Shown in pieces: positions 43,699 through 54,546 of a DNA stretch of 64,000 bases. The notes under the pieces are model-generated. The model ran no database searches, was not told the origin of the DNA, and was given only the letters and a program-made list of their open reading frames with translations. The DNA is from Myxococcales bacterium. Its GTDB lineage: Bacteria; Myxococcota_A; Polyangia; Polyangiales; Houyiibacteriaceae. Location of the stretch: positions 1 to 64,000 of the forward strand of contig JAOTVB010000008.1 in the NCBI GenBank assembly GCA_029863605.1, in the 5' to 3' direction. How positions within the stretch are numbered: the stretch's first letter is position 1; the number at the start of each line of letters is the position of its first letter. Made by a program: the position numbers and the translations under genes.

Positions 43699-44018
43699 CG
43701 CTGGTCCGCTGCCAGAGGAAGCGGTCTCGCCATTTCCTCCCCGGCCTGATCGATCGTCTGCTGCCGGCGCGCTGCGATCGCCGATCGCCAGGCGGCCAAT
43801 TGCGACTGGAGGTCGGCCAAGAGCTCTTCCGCACGCGCGAGTTGACGCTCGGTGCGCGCGCGACGCGCGGGGTCCGTCTGGCTTGCAAGCGACTTTTGGA
43901 TCGACTCTCTCACGAGTCGCATCCTAGCCACCGCATCGGTGTAGTTCTCTCGTTTGGCGAAATGGCGCGCCTGCACCATCCAGACGCCCCAGCGTTCCTC
44001 GTCACTTTCGAGACTCAT
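43695..44018 (-). CDS. Helical protein of unknown function
   Basis: A 107-residue soluble, probably coiled-coil protein (RRARTERQLARAEELLADLQ). It starts 17 bases inside the upstream membrane-protein gene and its stop overlaps the next start by ATGA, which supports it as a real gene in the operon. Function is unknown. Confidence 0.65.
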   Translation of the reverse strand: MSLESDEERWGVWMVQARHFAKRENYTDAVARMRLVRESIQKSLASQTDPARRARTERQLARAEELLADLQSQLAAWRSAIAARRQQTIDQAGEEMARPLPLAADQR

Positions 44019-45621
44019 CGAGATCCAATTTAGGGGGTTTCACCTCAGGGTCCAGCCGAGTGCCCCGTCGATGGTAAAGCCACCAATCTTCGAAGTGGGC
44101 CACCCTCTGGATCGACGGGTCCGCTGCAAAGAGGCTATCAGGCGAAGACATCCGCCTGACGAGAAACCAATCGAAAAAGCTCCCGTGCTGCTCGAGCTGG
44201 AACAACTGCGGGCTCCATTCCCATCGGACCGGCACACGGGGCGGCACGACCGCGTTGGGATCTTCGCGCGAGCGATAGCGGAGGGGCGAATAGCCGAACT
44301 CGGCAAAGTGGAAGCTGATCCAGCCCCCGCGCTCCGCCTGCACGTAGGCGGGCAGATGAACATAGGGGCTACTCTTCGCCCGGGACCCATGGTGGTCGTA
44401 GATGAGGTAGAGGAGCTTTGGGCTGCGCGGAAGCTCGCTGACAATCTCGCGGAAGTGCGTCGTGGTGGTCCCAAACTCGCGGTGAGCCTCGGCGGTCACC
44501 TCGCTGATCGGCGCAATCGCGATTGCGGTCCAGATGACGAATCCGAGATGGGCCCAGGTCTTTCGGGGAAGATTCGGAAGCAGCGCAGGTACAAAGAAGA
44601 CAGCCACCGTGAGCTCGCGTGGGTAGACGTACCACCAGGATCCGATTTCCATGGGCATGGTCACGTAAAGAGCCAACGATATCAAAATGACGGCGAGGAC
44701 CACCCCGTGGGCCCCGAGGACCCAGCTGTTGTTGGGCCAACCTCGAAGGCGAGCAACGGCGATCGCGAAGAGCACGGCGGCCGTGAGCAAAAAGAAAATA
44801 CCCGTACGGCGAAACGCCCTCGCATCGTCGTCGCTGACGAAGACGTCGAAGAGATACGTCCCGGCCTCGGAGAACCGCCACCAGGCAGGCGGCCAGACCC
44901 ATTGAATGTCCAAGGAGATTTCGCCTGCGCGCCCGAACCACCAAAAGACGAATAGAACCGTGCCGATGGAAAAAGGGATGATCAGCCCTTTGAGGCTGTC
45001 GGCCTGATTGTACATGACGAGCGCGACAATCAACAAAGCTCCGAGTGCAAAAGGGAACCTAAACACGTGGGTGAAGAACAAGCACAGCAAACAAGCGACG
45101 AGCCAGACCTGAAGCGTCGGGGACGGGCGATCGACTAGGCGCAATGCCAGGCCGATGCTCATCGCGAAAAGGCCGATCGCACCCAAGAAGCCGACGAAAC
45201 CCCAGTGCGAGAGCACGCCCCAAACCGGAACGAGCCCCCATAAGCCGAGAAAAGGGGATTTTCGCATCCCCCAGCACAGCACCATCAGCCCGATGGGCAT
45301 CAACGCCAACAAGAGAGCCGCCGCGAGCTTGGTCGCCGCGACCGGCGAAAGCACGAGCATAAAGAGCGCGGACAAGGCGTACAGGCTCACATAGGGAACC
45401 GCGAACGGCTGAAGCACGAACTGCTCTTCGAAGTGCCAGCCCGCGTCGGCGTAGTGTCTAAAGGCGGAAGCCGACGCCGCGTGAAACGGAAAGTCGGTCA
45501 TCATCGGGTAGTCTGCGATCCAGAACGGAAAACCAACTACGTACACGATGGCCGCGGCTGCACAAACCCACGCCAGCCAAAGTAAGGGCTGCGGGCCAGT
45601 GACCCGCTCCACCGGCCTCAT
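44002..45621 (-). CDS. Multi-pass membrane protein, about 10 spans
   Basis: A 539-residue protein. About ten to eleven hydrophobic spans cover residues 10-420, followed by a soluble C-terminal part (SELPRSPKLLYLIYDHHGS) rich in aromatic residues. The layout, with the segment TDFPFHAASAS after span 1, recalls lipid-linked sugar transferases and PMT-like proteins with an acidic first loop, but no certain catalytic motif is seen. ATG 45621 has a GGGGG site; 45636 is an alternative. Confidence 0.75.
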   Translation of the reverse strand: MRPVERVTGPQPLLWLAWVCAAAAIVYVVGFPFWIADYPMMTDFPFHAASASAFRHYADAGWHFEEQFVLQPFAVPYVSLYALSALFMLVLSPVAATKLAAALLLALMPIGLMVLCWGMRKSPFLGLWGLVPVWGVLSHWGFVGFLGAIGLFAMSIGLALRLVDRPSPTLQVWLVACLLCLFFTHVFRFPFALGALLIVALVMYNQADSLKGLIIPFSIGTVLFVFWWFGRAGEISLDIQWVWPPAWWRFSEAGTYLFDVFVSDDDARAFRRTGIFFLLTAAVLFAIAVARLRGWPNNSWVLGAHGVVLAVILISLALYVTMPMEIGSWWYVYPRELTVAVFFVPALLPNLPRKTWAHLGFVIWTAIAIAPISEVTAEAHREFGTTTTHFREIVSELPRSPKLLYLIYDHHGSRAKSSPYVHLPAYVQAERGGWISFHFAEFGYSPLRYRSREDPNAVVPPRVPVRWEWSPQLFQLEQHGSFFDWFLVRRMSSPDSLFAADPSIQRVAHFEDWWLYHRRGTRLDPEVKPPKLDLDESRK

Positions 45622-45662
45622 GTCGACCCCCCGCATTTCCCTAAAGTAACACGCGGGCGCGC

Positions 45663-46532
45663 CTAGGCCTTGAGAGCTTCCGCGCCACCGATGATTTCCA
45701 TCAATTCCTTGGTGATGGCAGCCTGGCGAGCGCGGTTGTACTGCAGGGTCAACCGGTCGATCATGTCGCTCGCGTTGTTGGTGGCGGCGTCCATGGCCGT
45801 CATTCGAGCGCCGTGCTCCGATGCAACCGACTCGAGGAGCGAGCGGTAGATTTCGATCTCGACGTACATCGGGAGAAGCCTGTCGAGGAGCGCCTCCTGG
45901 CTCGGCTCGTAGATGAAATCGCCGAGTCGGTCGTCCGCTAGATGCAATGGCGTGATGGGCAGGAACGGCTCCACCACCACTTGTTGACTGATCGCGCTTT
46001 TGAACTCGTTGTAAACGAGGTAGCACGCATCGAGGTGCAGAGCGGTGTAATCGTCGACGATGTAGCGGCCGATCTCACCAGCCTTCTCGACGCTGAGCTC
46101 TTCGAAGACCCCTAGGAAATCGTGGCGGATATTCGCGTTGCGGCGCGTGAAGTAGTCGCGACCCTTGCGACCGATGATGCCGAAGCTAACGTTGCTGCCT
46201 TGCGCCTCCAGCTCTTCCCAGCGCTTGTACGCCACCTTGTTGATGTTCGAGTTGAATGCCCCGGCTAGGCCACGGTCGCTGGTGAGAACCACCAACATCA
46301 CATTCTTCGGATCACGCCGCGCAAGCAGGGGATGCACATCCTCGTCGGCACCCACGCGCGCGGCCACTCCACTCAAGACTTCGTGAGTCTTGAGCGCATA
46401 CGGGCGAAGGCGCTCGATGTTCTCCTGTGCCTTACGCAACCGAGCCCCGGCGACCAATTTCATCGCGCGAGTGATCTTCTGCGTGCTCTTGACGCTTCCG
46501 ATGCGCTTTCGAATGTCCTTGAGGTTGGCCAC
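45663..46532 (-). CDS. atpG: ATP synthase gamma subunit
   Basis: The gamma subunit is the central rotor stalk of F1. The 289-residue product has the N-terminal MANLKDIRKRIGSVKSTQKI and the conserved C-terminal helix AITKELMEIIGGAEAL. It ends the leftward atp block; atpD and atpC, normally next, are found 6.1 kb away in the opposite direction. Confidence 0.97.
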   Translation of the reverse strand: MANLKDIRKRIGSVKSTQKITRAMKLVAGARLRKAQENIERLRPYALKTHEVLSGVAARVGADEDVHPLLARRDPKNVMLVVLTSDRGLAGAFNSNINKVAYKRWEELEAQGSNVSFGIIGRKGRDYFTRRNANIRHDFLGVFEELSVEKAGEIGRYIVDDYTALHLDACYLVYNEFKSAISQQVVVEPFLPITPLHLADDRLGDFIYEPSQEALLDRLLPMYVEIEIYRSLLESVASEHGARMTAMDAATNNASDMIDRLTLQYNRARQAAITKELMEIIGGAEALKA

Positions 46533-46538
46533 CTGACG

Positions 46539-48191
46539 CTAGTCTTCCTGTGTGGGCTCGAAGATGCCGCCGAAGACCTGCAGCGCATCGTCGATTTGCT
46601 TCTCGAGAGCGTCGTCGATTTTGCCCTTCGTCGCGATATCCTCGAGGATCGAAGGGCGCTCGGCCTTGAGCCAGGAGATGAGCTCCTGCTGGTAGCGGCC
46701 AATCGAGTCGGTTGGCAGTGGATCCAAATAGCCGTGCGTGCCGGCAAAAATCGAAATGACCTGCTCCTCGACCGGCCACGGCACGTACTGGCCCTGTTTG
46801 AGCACCTCGACCAGTCGCTCACCGCGAGAGAGCTGTTGCTGGGTGGCCTCGTCTAGGTCTGATGCAAACTGTGCAAACGCGGCCATCTCGCGGAACTGTG
46901 CAAGCTCGAGACGAAGCGTGCCCGCGACTTGCTTCATCGCCTTGATCTGCGCGTTGCCGCCGACTCGCGAAACCGAGATGCCGACGTTGATCGCAGGCCG
47001 AACACCTGAGTAGAACAAATCGGACTCGAGAAAGATCTGCCCATCGGTGATCGAAATGACGTTGGTCGGAATGTATGCTGAAACGTCGCCGGCCTGTGTT
47101 TCGATGATGGGAAGCGCAGTGAGAGAGCCCCCAGAATCAGGGAGCTTCTTCGCGACGAAACCATCGCCCTTGTCTTTGGCGGCAGCTTCGGCCTCGTGGC
47201 GCGACCCTGGACCCGAAAAGACCTGATTGCCAAGTCGGCTCGGTGCCTGATCGGACTTCACCACGACCCAGTCCTCGGCCATCTTTGCGGCGCGTTCGAG
47301 AAGGCGGCTGTGAAGGTAGAAGACGTCGCCCGGATAGGCCTCACGACCGGGAGGACGACGAAGAAGAAGGGAAAGCTGACGATAAGCGACGGCCTGCTTT
47401 GAAAGGTCGTCGTAGATGAGGAGCGCATGCTGCCCGTTGTCGCGGAAGTATTCGCCCATCGTGACGCCGGTATAAGGCGCGATGAACTGCAGTGGGGCCG
47501 GCTCCGAGGCACCCGCCATGACGACGGTCGTGTACTCCATCGCTCCGAAGGACGAGAGCTTGTCCACGACTTGAGCGACCGTGGATTGTTTCTGACCAAT
47601 CGCGACGTATACGCAGAAGACGTCTTTGCCCTTCTGGTTGATGATCGTGTCGAGTGCGACAGCGGTCTTACCGGTCTGACGATCCCCGATGATCAGCTCT
47701 CGCTGACCACGACCGATGGGGATCATCGAGTCGATCGCTTTGAGGCCGGTCTGAAGCGGTTCGCTCACCGGCTGGCGAGCCACGATGCCCGGGGCCTTGA
47801 CCTCGACGCGCCGCGTGAGCTTGCTCTCGATGGGACCCTTCCCGTCGACGGGTTGCCCGAGGGCGTTCACGACACGGCCGACGAGGGCCGGGCCGACTGA
47901 GACCTCGACGATGCGGCCAGTACGCTTTACCGTATCCCCCTCCTTGATGCCGACATCGGAGCCGAAAATCGCGCAGCCGACGTTGTCCTCCTCGAGGTTG
48001 AGCACCATCCCGAAGACGCCGCCGGGGAACTCCAGGAGCTCTCCCGCCATGGCGCTCTCGAGACCGTAAATCCGGGCGATACCGTCGCCGACAGTCAATA
48101 CGGTGCCCGTCTCGACCACGTCGACCGACTTTTCGTAGGACGCGATCTGCTGCTTGATGATGCTGGAAATCTCTTCGGCGCGAAGCTGCAT
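46539..48191 (-). CDS. atpA: ATP synthase alpha subunit
   Basis: A 550-residue F1 alpha subunit, longer than the usual 505-515. Walker A GDRQTGKT and the conserved [20 protein letters not shown] are present. An insertion of about 30-40 residues (following [15 protein letters not shown]) accounts for the extra length. The insertion is rich in Lys and Ala and is unusual compared with E. coli. Confidence 0.97.
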   Translation of the reverse strand: MQLRAEEISSIIKQQIASYEKSVDVVETGTVLTVGDGIARIYGLESAMAGELLEFPGGVFGMVLNLEEDNVGCAIFGSDVGIKEGDTVKRTGRIVEVSVGPALVGRVVNALGQPVDGKGPIESKLTRRVEVKAPGIVARQPVSEPLQTGLKAIDSMIPIGRGQRELIIGDRQTGKTAVALDTIINQKGKDVFCVYVAIGQKQSTVAQVVDKLSSFGAMEYTTVVMAGASEPAPLQFIAPYTGVTMGEYFRDNGQHALLIYDDLSKQAVAYRQLSLLLRRPPGREAYPGDVFYLHSRLLERAAKMAEDWVVVKSDQAPSRLGNQVFSGPGSRHEAEAAAKDKGDGFVAKKLPDSGGSLTALPIIETQAGDVSAYIPTNVISITDGQIFLESDLFYSGVRPAINVGISVSRVGGNAQIKAMKQVAGTLRLELAQFREMAAFAQFASDLDEATQQQLSRGERLVEVLKQGQYVPWPVEEQVISIFAGTHGYLDPLPTDSIGRYQQELISWLKAERPSILEDIATKGKIDDALEKQIDDALQVFGGIFEPTQED

Positions 48192-48214
48192 TTGGAATGC
48201 TCCTAATTACGCGG

Positions 48215-48763
48215 TTACGGCGTTTCGCCGTTCGCAAGCAATGTCTCCCTCAACTCGCTCAGCCGGTTGCTTATGCTCCCATCGAATACGAGGTCACCGA
48301 TGCGTGTGACCACGCCACCGATCAGTGAGGGATCTTCTTTCCTTACGAGCACGACCCGTTGACCGGTTGCTCGTTGGAGTTTGTCTCGAAGCCGGTTGTA
48401 GTACTCATCGTCGAGCGGCTTGGCGCTGATCACTTCAGCGCGAACCCGACCGGTCTCGGCCTCGGAGAGCTCTTCGAAAGCGCTCAAGATATCGGGGAGG
48501 TACGGTAGCCTTCTGCGGTCGGCGAGCAGGGCGATGGTGTTGCGGACGAGCTTGGAGGTCCCGAGCTCTTCCATGATCGCGTCGATGGTCGCCCGAAGTG
48601 CTGGCTTCGGCACTACGGGATTGCGTATGAGCTCTCGAAGCTCGGAGCTCTCCTTCCAAGCATCGGACATAGCCCCGACGTCACGCACGACTTGGTCGGT
48701 TAGATTCTGCTCGCGAGCAAGCTCCAGAAGAGCCTTTGCATAGCGACGTCCGACCGCGCTCAT
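48215..48763 (-). CDS. atpH: ATP synthase delta subunit
   Basis: A 182-residue peripheral-stalk subunit (OSCP type). The N-terminal RRYAKALLELAREQ and the C-terminal LIGGVVTRIGDLVFDGSI are family features. It overlaps atpF by four bases and is followed by atpA. Confidence 0.95.
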   Translation of the reverse strand: MSAVGRRYAKALLELAREQNLTDQVVRDVGAMSDAWKESSELRELIRNPVVPKPALRATIDAIMEELGTSKLVRNTIALLADRRRLPYLPDILSAFEELSEAETGRVRAEVISAKPLDDEYYNRLRDKLQRATGQRVVLVRKEDPSLIGGVVTRIGDLVFDGSISNRLSELRETLLANGETP

Positions 48764-49386
48764 GCGTCACGCTCCTTAACCACATCGTCGAGCCTGGCGA
48801 GATACGCCTCGGCAAGCTGCTCCTGGTCGGCATCCGTCGTGCGCTCGCGCAAGAGGTCCTGGGCTGCCGCGACTGCGGCGGTGGCTGCTTGCTCGGTCAG
48901 CTCTTTGCGAAGCTGCTTCATCTGTTGCTCGATGAGAAAGTTGGTGTCCTTGCGCATCCGGGCCGCCTTCTCTTCGGCCTGAGCGACGATTCGATCGCGC
49001 TCGGCCTCCCCCGCCTTGACCATGTCGGCGCGGATCTGGATCATCTCTTGGTCGAGCTTTTCCAAGCGAGTAGCGGTTGCCATGTGACTCGCTTCGGCTT
49101 CTGCGCGAAGCCGTTGGGCTTCGGCGAGCTCCTTTTCGACCTCCGCCCGACGCGCGGCCAAAGCAGGATTGCCTTTGGTTCGAATCGCCCACCCGATGAT
49201 CAGAAGCAGGACGCCGAAGTTGACGAGGGTTCCTAGGAACTCGGTGTTGAGAACATCGGAAAAGTGAAGCTCGCCATGTGCGTCGTGGCCTTCCTGCTCA
49301 GCGGCGACCTCGTGGGCGCTCTCCGCGAACGTAACCGTAGGCGATACGAACCAAAGACCGAGCAGAAGTATCGAGATCGCGCGCAT
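48760..49386 (-). CDS. atpF: ATP synthase b subunit with signal-like N-terminus
   Basis: A 208-residue b subunit. It begins with a signal-peptide-like segment (RAISILLLGLWFVSPTVTFA). A true membrane span follows at about 50-70 (FLGTLVNFGVLLLIIGWAI), and a long charged helix (about 75-200) that forms the stator. The start overlaps the b' stop (TGATG). The extra segment is unusual for b subunits but would place the mature N-terminus in the periplasm. Confidence 0.9.
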   Translation of the reverse strand: MRAISILLLGLWFVSPTVTFAESAHEVAAEQEGHDAHGELHFSDVLNTEFLGTLVNFGVLLLIIGWAIRTKGNPALAARRAEVEKELAEAQRLRAEAEASHMATATRLEKLDQEMIQIRADMVKAGEAERDRIVAQAEEKAARMRKDTNFLIEQQMKQLRKELTEQAATAAVAAAQDLLRERTTDADQEQLAEAYLARLDDVVKERDA

Positions 49387-49853
49387 CAGGCGACCTCCCG
49401 ATCGAGCATCTTCGAGGCGATCTGCTTCGCGAGCACAGAGATGCCTTGATCGAGTTGGCTGCGAAGGCGCGCAGACTCCGTTGCGAGCTTCGCGTCGGCG
49501 TCGGCGAGCTGCTTATTCGTTTCGTCGCGGACCCGGTCGAGCAAGGTACGCTCGAGCCTCTTGCCCTCGGCACGAAGCCGGTCCCGTTCCTCGCCGGCCT
49601 GAAGTCGAATGCGGCGCATTTCCTCTTCGAATTCCTCGCTCTCGGCGGCAGCCTCGTCTTGAAGACGAAGCGCCTCGAGCTTGGCGCCCTCGATGGCGTT
49701 CTCGCGTGCCTCGAACAGAGCGATCATCGGTCGGAAGATCAGCGGACGAAACACGAGAAACGCCACGGCGAAGATCCCGAGTTGAATCCAGATCGTACCG
49801 TCGAGGTCGATGATGGAGCCCTCGGAGAGTAGGGCTGTGAAAAGCACGGTCAT
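49386..49853 (-). CDS. atpF': ATP synthase b' subunit
   Basis: A 155-residue second b-type subunit with one span (IQLGIFAVAFLVFRPLIFRPM) and a long charged helix. Paired b and b' subunits occur in photosynthetic bacteria and in delta-proteobacteria. It starts the leftward block. atpB and atpE are not in this window. Confidence 0.9.
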   Translation of the reverse strand: MTVLFTALLSEGSIIDLDGTIWIQLGIFAVAFLVFRPLIFRPMIALFEARENAIEGAKLEALRLQDEAAAESEEFEEEMRRIRLQAGEERDRLRAEGKRLERTLLDRVRDETNKQLADADAKLATESARLRSQLDQGISVLAKQIASKMLDREVA

Positions 49854-50005
49854 CGCAGCGGTATCCCTGAGCGGCCGAAGCGGCGTCCCATTAGGCGCCT
49901 GGGGCCGAATCGCACGTCCGACAAGGAGAAATCCCTAGCGGCGCGCTTTGGTAGCACGGGCCCGAACCCAGTCAAGGACGTCGAAGTCGGGCTTGAGCTG
50001 CGAGC

Positions 50006-50593
50006 TCAGGTGGAACCTTGGGGCGCCTGCGCGACCCGGGAACGGAGGGCCCGAAGCGTGCGTCCGGCGGCTCGCTCGTTCTCTCGACTGAAGATCGAGG
50101 ACGGCAGGGGGATGTCCGGATCGACATAGATCTTGAACCCCACCCGGGTTCGGGCACCGCCATCGATCGGCGTCAGCTCCCACCGCGCGTTGAATGCGTC
50201 GATATTGCCCTCCAGCAAACTCGCCTCGATGACGCGTCCCGGGTCCGACTCGGCCCGTTCGGCGATGTTGAGCTGGCCCCAGAGCGTGAAGGCACCCTTG
50301 GCGATGCTGACCTCCATGTAGACCCGCGCTCGGGTTCCGCGCTGAGCGAGAACCCTAGACCTAGTGAAATTCGGCATGAATTGAACGTAGTTTGCATAAT
50401 CGAGGACGATCGGGAGGACCTCATCGATCGGCTGATCCAGCTCGACGACCGCCTGACCCCAAGCGATGCTCGACCCCTCCTCGGCGATCTGCGCGGTGAG
50501 AACCGCGTCCGCCTCCTCGGCGCGGACATCGGTCGCGGTGGTGCTCGCGATCCAACCGATTGTCAAAGCTCCAATGAAGAATGTCTTGCTCAT
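50006..50593 (-). CDS. Exported START-like (SRPBCC) protein
   Basis: A 195-residue protein with a signal peptide (MSKTFFIGALTIGWIAS, cleavage after VRA, about residue 25). One SRPBCC domain follows (about 55-185, VELDQPIDEVLPIVLDYANY). It resembles one half of the tandem protein at 19417-20658. ATG 50593 was chosen because the longer frame would include the inverted repeat at 50633-50651. Confidence 0.8.
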   Translation of the reverse strand: MSKTFFIGALTIGWIASTTATDVRAEEADAVLTAQIAEEGSSIAWGQAVVELDQPIDEVLPIVLDYANYVQFMPNFTRSRVLAQRGTRARVYMEVSIAKGAFTLWGQLNIAERAESDPGRVIEASLLEGNIDAFNARWELTPIDGGARTRVGFKIYVDPDIPLPSSIFSRENERAAGRTLRALRSRVAQAPQGST

Positions 50594-50632
50594 GCCTATT
50601 GTCTCTCTTGCCCCAGCAGTACGGGACGACCC

Positions 50633-50651
50633 GGGTGACGTTACGTCACCC
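50633..50651 (-). promoter_or_regulatory. Perfect inverted repeat upstream of START-like gene
   Basis: GGGTGACG (50633-50640) and CGTCACCC (50644-50651) are exact inverted copies around TTA. It is 40-58 bases ahead of the ATG at 50593 and about 100 bases ahead of the divergent outer-membrane gene. It lacks a T run, so it looks like an operator rather than a terminator. The protein that binds is unknown. Confidence 0.55.
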
Positions 50652-50756
50652 AGGCGAGACCCCTCAAAAAGAAAGGTAGCATTCATGGATACCTTTACCG
50701 ACATATTGGCGTAGAAAAATGCGTCTCAGGCGGAACAGTTGCTAGATTGAACGCGG

Positions 50757-52127
50757 ATGTTCCAGATGGACCAAGCCTATTTTTTCGCAGCGATTCTAAC
50801 GGTAACCGCGATCGCCAACGGCGCGCAGGCCCAACAACCGAAAGTCGTGGTGCTGAGCTTCACCGGAGCCGGGGGCTCGACTGCACGCGTGCAGGTGGTC
50901 CGGGCGCTCAAGGGGCAAGCCGACTTTGCAACGAAAAGCGATGCCGACCGCGTCATCGACGATCGCGGGTTGCGCCTCGAAACGGCAGGGGGCCGTGCAG
51001 AGCTGACCGACGCTCTCGACGTCGACTATATCTTCTGGGGCCGCGTGAAAGGCAAAGGCAGCAGCGCCCGCACCGAGATTCGGGTGGCAGGCCGATCGGG
51101 CGAGACACTCACTGGTTACGAGGCAGGAGCTCCGGGCACCTCCAAAGGCAATCGGTTGATTCAAGAAGCGGCTCGTACGGCTCTTGCCGAAGTGTTGGAG
51201 CTCGCGCCGCCAGGGAAGCGGAAACGCAAAGAGACCGCCGTAGTTGTGACGGCTGAAGCTTCGGTGCCGACAGGGGCGGCGGCAGCAACCACCTCGACCG
51301 CCCCCGCGCCACCGAAGACCAAGCCGCGCCAAGACAGCAAGGCGGACGCCAAGAAGCAATCCAAAAAGAAGAAGAACAAGGAGACCGATGGGGCAACGAA
51401 GCTACCGGTCTTCGAGATTTTCGTCGGGGGTGGTCCGCGGCTCCGCAACATCGACTTCAACGTCGGCGACGGGTCGGGCGGAACCGAAAACAGAAACTTC
51501 GACTCAGGCGCGTACGCGGACGTGGGCGGCTATTTTCTCGTGCGTCCCCTCGGAAGATCCGACAACCCGGCCCTTCAAGGCATCGTCATTCAGGGCGATG
51601 GTGGCGTCGGCTTCGGTCTCAATGCGCAGCCGCAAGGCACCGGAATCACCAACAACGTCACCACCTGGAGGGCTCTCGGTCAGGTGGGCTACCTCTACCC
51701 GCTCATCAAGGGCCTGCAGGTCGGCGGGCTGGTGGGCGCCGGCGTGGATACCTTCGATATCGATGTGAACTCCGTGTTGCCGTCGATCCAGTACATCTAC
51801 GTTCGAGTAGGAGCGGCCCTCTCTTATATGGTCTTCAAAGACTTTCTCGGGTTTCGAGTGGATGGAGGCTTTCGGAAGCCCTTTTCATTCGGGGATCTCG
51901 AAGCAGCCTTCGGCAACAACAGCTCGGCGATCGGCTTTGACGCGACCGCCATGGTGGGAGGGAAGCTCGACATCGGATTCACCTACGGCTTCCGCTTCAT
52001 CTGGGAGTACTACAAGCTGGACTTCAGCGGGGCGACCGACCCACAGCAGCCCTCTTTCAGCGGTGGTCCCGGCAGCGGTACCGACAGTGCGATGACCTAT
52101 CAGTTCTTGGTCGGCTGGTCCCTGTAA
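50757..52127 (+). CDS. Outer-membrane beta-barrel protein with Lys-rich linker
   Basis: A 456-residue exported protein. Signal peptide to AQAQ (about 25). Residues 28-145 form an alpha/beta domain (VVVLSFTGAGGSTARVQVVRAL) resembling PEGA-associated or lipoprotein-like periplasmic domains. A Lys/Ala-rich linker follows (about 180-210), then a beta-barrel-like C-terminus (about 215-456, ending in LVGWSL with an aromatic/hydrophobic C-terminal strand). It probably sits in the outer membrane. Function is unknown. Confidence 0.75.
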   Translation: MFQMDQAYFFAAILTVTAIANGAQAQQPKVVVLSFTGAGGSTARVQVVRALKGQADFATKSDADRVIDDRGLRLETAGGRAELTDALDVDYIFWGRVKGKGSSARTEIRVAGRSGETLTGYEAGAPGTSKGNRLIQEAARTALAEVLELAPPGKRKRKETAVVVTAEASVPTGAAAATTSTAPAPPKTKPRQDSKADAKKQSKKKKNKETDGATKLPVFEIFVGGGPRLRNIDFNVGDGSGGTENRNFDSGAYADVGGYFLVRPLGRSDNPALQGIVIQGDGGVGFGLNAQPQGTGITNNVTTWRALGQVGYLYPLIKGLQVGGLVGAGVDTFDIDVNSVLPSIQYIYVRVGAALSYMVFKDFLGFRVDGGFRKPFSFGDLEAAFGNNSSAIGFDATAMVGGKLDIGFTYGFRFIWEYYKLDFSGATDPQQPSFSGGPGSGTDSAMTYQFLVGWSL

Positions 52128-52492
52128 GCAGGGTCCGCGCCGCTGTCTAGGGGGTGGACCTCACCCATGACACATGAGCCGTCGAAGACCGCACCTTTGT
52201 CGATGAAAAGGGCGGGCGTGTGGATATCGCCTTGCACTCGTCCGGGGGCGTGAAGCTCGACGAGCTCCGAAGCGTAGATCTCGGCCTGCACCGTGCCTCC
52301 GAGTACGATCAGGGTGCTGACGCGAACGGTCCCGCGGACCCTGGCGCCCTCCCCGACCACCAGAACGCCCTCGCTCAAGACCTGGCCTTCGAAATCGCCG
52401 TCGATCCGTACTCGCCCATCGAAGAACAGCTTGCCCTCGTAGCGGGTTCCTGCCCCGAGAAGTGCGTGAATGACGGTGTCGTCGTGTTGCAT
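52100..52492 (-). CDS. Bactofilin
   Basis: A 130-residue polymer-forming cytoskeletal protein. The core is a right-handed beta helix with the family rhythm (IDGDFEGQVLSEGVLVVGEGA, VELHAPGRVQGDI). It could anchor envelope or chromosome machinery. The start may be ATG 52492, or ATG 52561 with 23 more residues. The 3' end overlaps the convergent outer-membrane gene by 28 bases. Confidence 0.85.
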   Translation of the reverse strand: MQHDDTVIHALLGAGTRYEGKLFFDGRVRIDGDFEGQVLSEGVLVVGEGARVRGTVRVSTLIVLGGTVQAEIYASELVELHAPGRVQGDIHTPALFIDKGAVFDGSCVMGEVHPLDSGADPAYRDQPTKN

Positions 52493-52575
52493 CGAGGCTC
52501 GGAGCGTAGAAAGCGCGGCCGAAGGGGTCAATCGTCGTCGCCGCAAGTACTTGCCTGACATGATTGTGACCCTAG

Positions 52576-54114
<1,539 letters not shown>

Positions 54115-54117
54115 TTC

Positions 54118-54546
54118 ATGGTGAGCACCGAACAGCTCCAACTCGACGTGGTCACCCCGACGGGTTCGGTGCTTTCGGTGAAGGTCGACTCGGTTCAGGC
54201 GCCGAGCGTCGAGGGCGAGTTTGGCGTGCTCCCAAACCATCTTCCCCTGTTGGCAGCTTTGAAATGCGGCCTGCTCGTTTGGGAAGTCGACGGCAAGCGC
54301 AAAGTTGCGGCCATCGGCCCAGGCTTCGTGGAGGGCGGACCCGACAAAGTGCTTTTGCTAACCGACCTTTACGCCAGCCCCGAAGAGATCAAACCTGAGA
54401 GGGTGCGCCAAGAGCTCGCGAAAGCCGAAGAGGCGCTCCGACAATTCGACGAGCTTTACGAAGGCCCAGAATACACCGAGCTTCAACGCGATGTCGATTG
54501 GGCGATCGCCCGGCTCGACGCGTACTCCGCTGCGCGTGCGGTCTAG
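54118..54546 (+). CDS. atpC: ATP synthase epsilon subunit
   Basis: A 142-residue epsilon subunit with the N-terminal beta sandwich (QLDVVTPTGSVLSVKVDS) and a C-terminal helical pair. It lies three bases after atpD. The final stop TAG is shared with the rnc stop in the tetramer CTAG. Confidence 0.95.
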   Translation: MVSTEQLQLDVVTPTGSVLSVKVDSVQAPSVEGEFGVLPNHLPLLAALKCGLLVWEVDGKRKVAAIGPGFVEGGPDKVLLLTDLYASPEEIKPERVRQELAKAEEALRQFDELYEGPEYTELQRDVDWAIARLDAYSAARAV

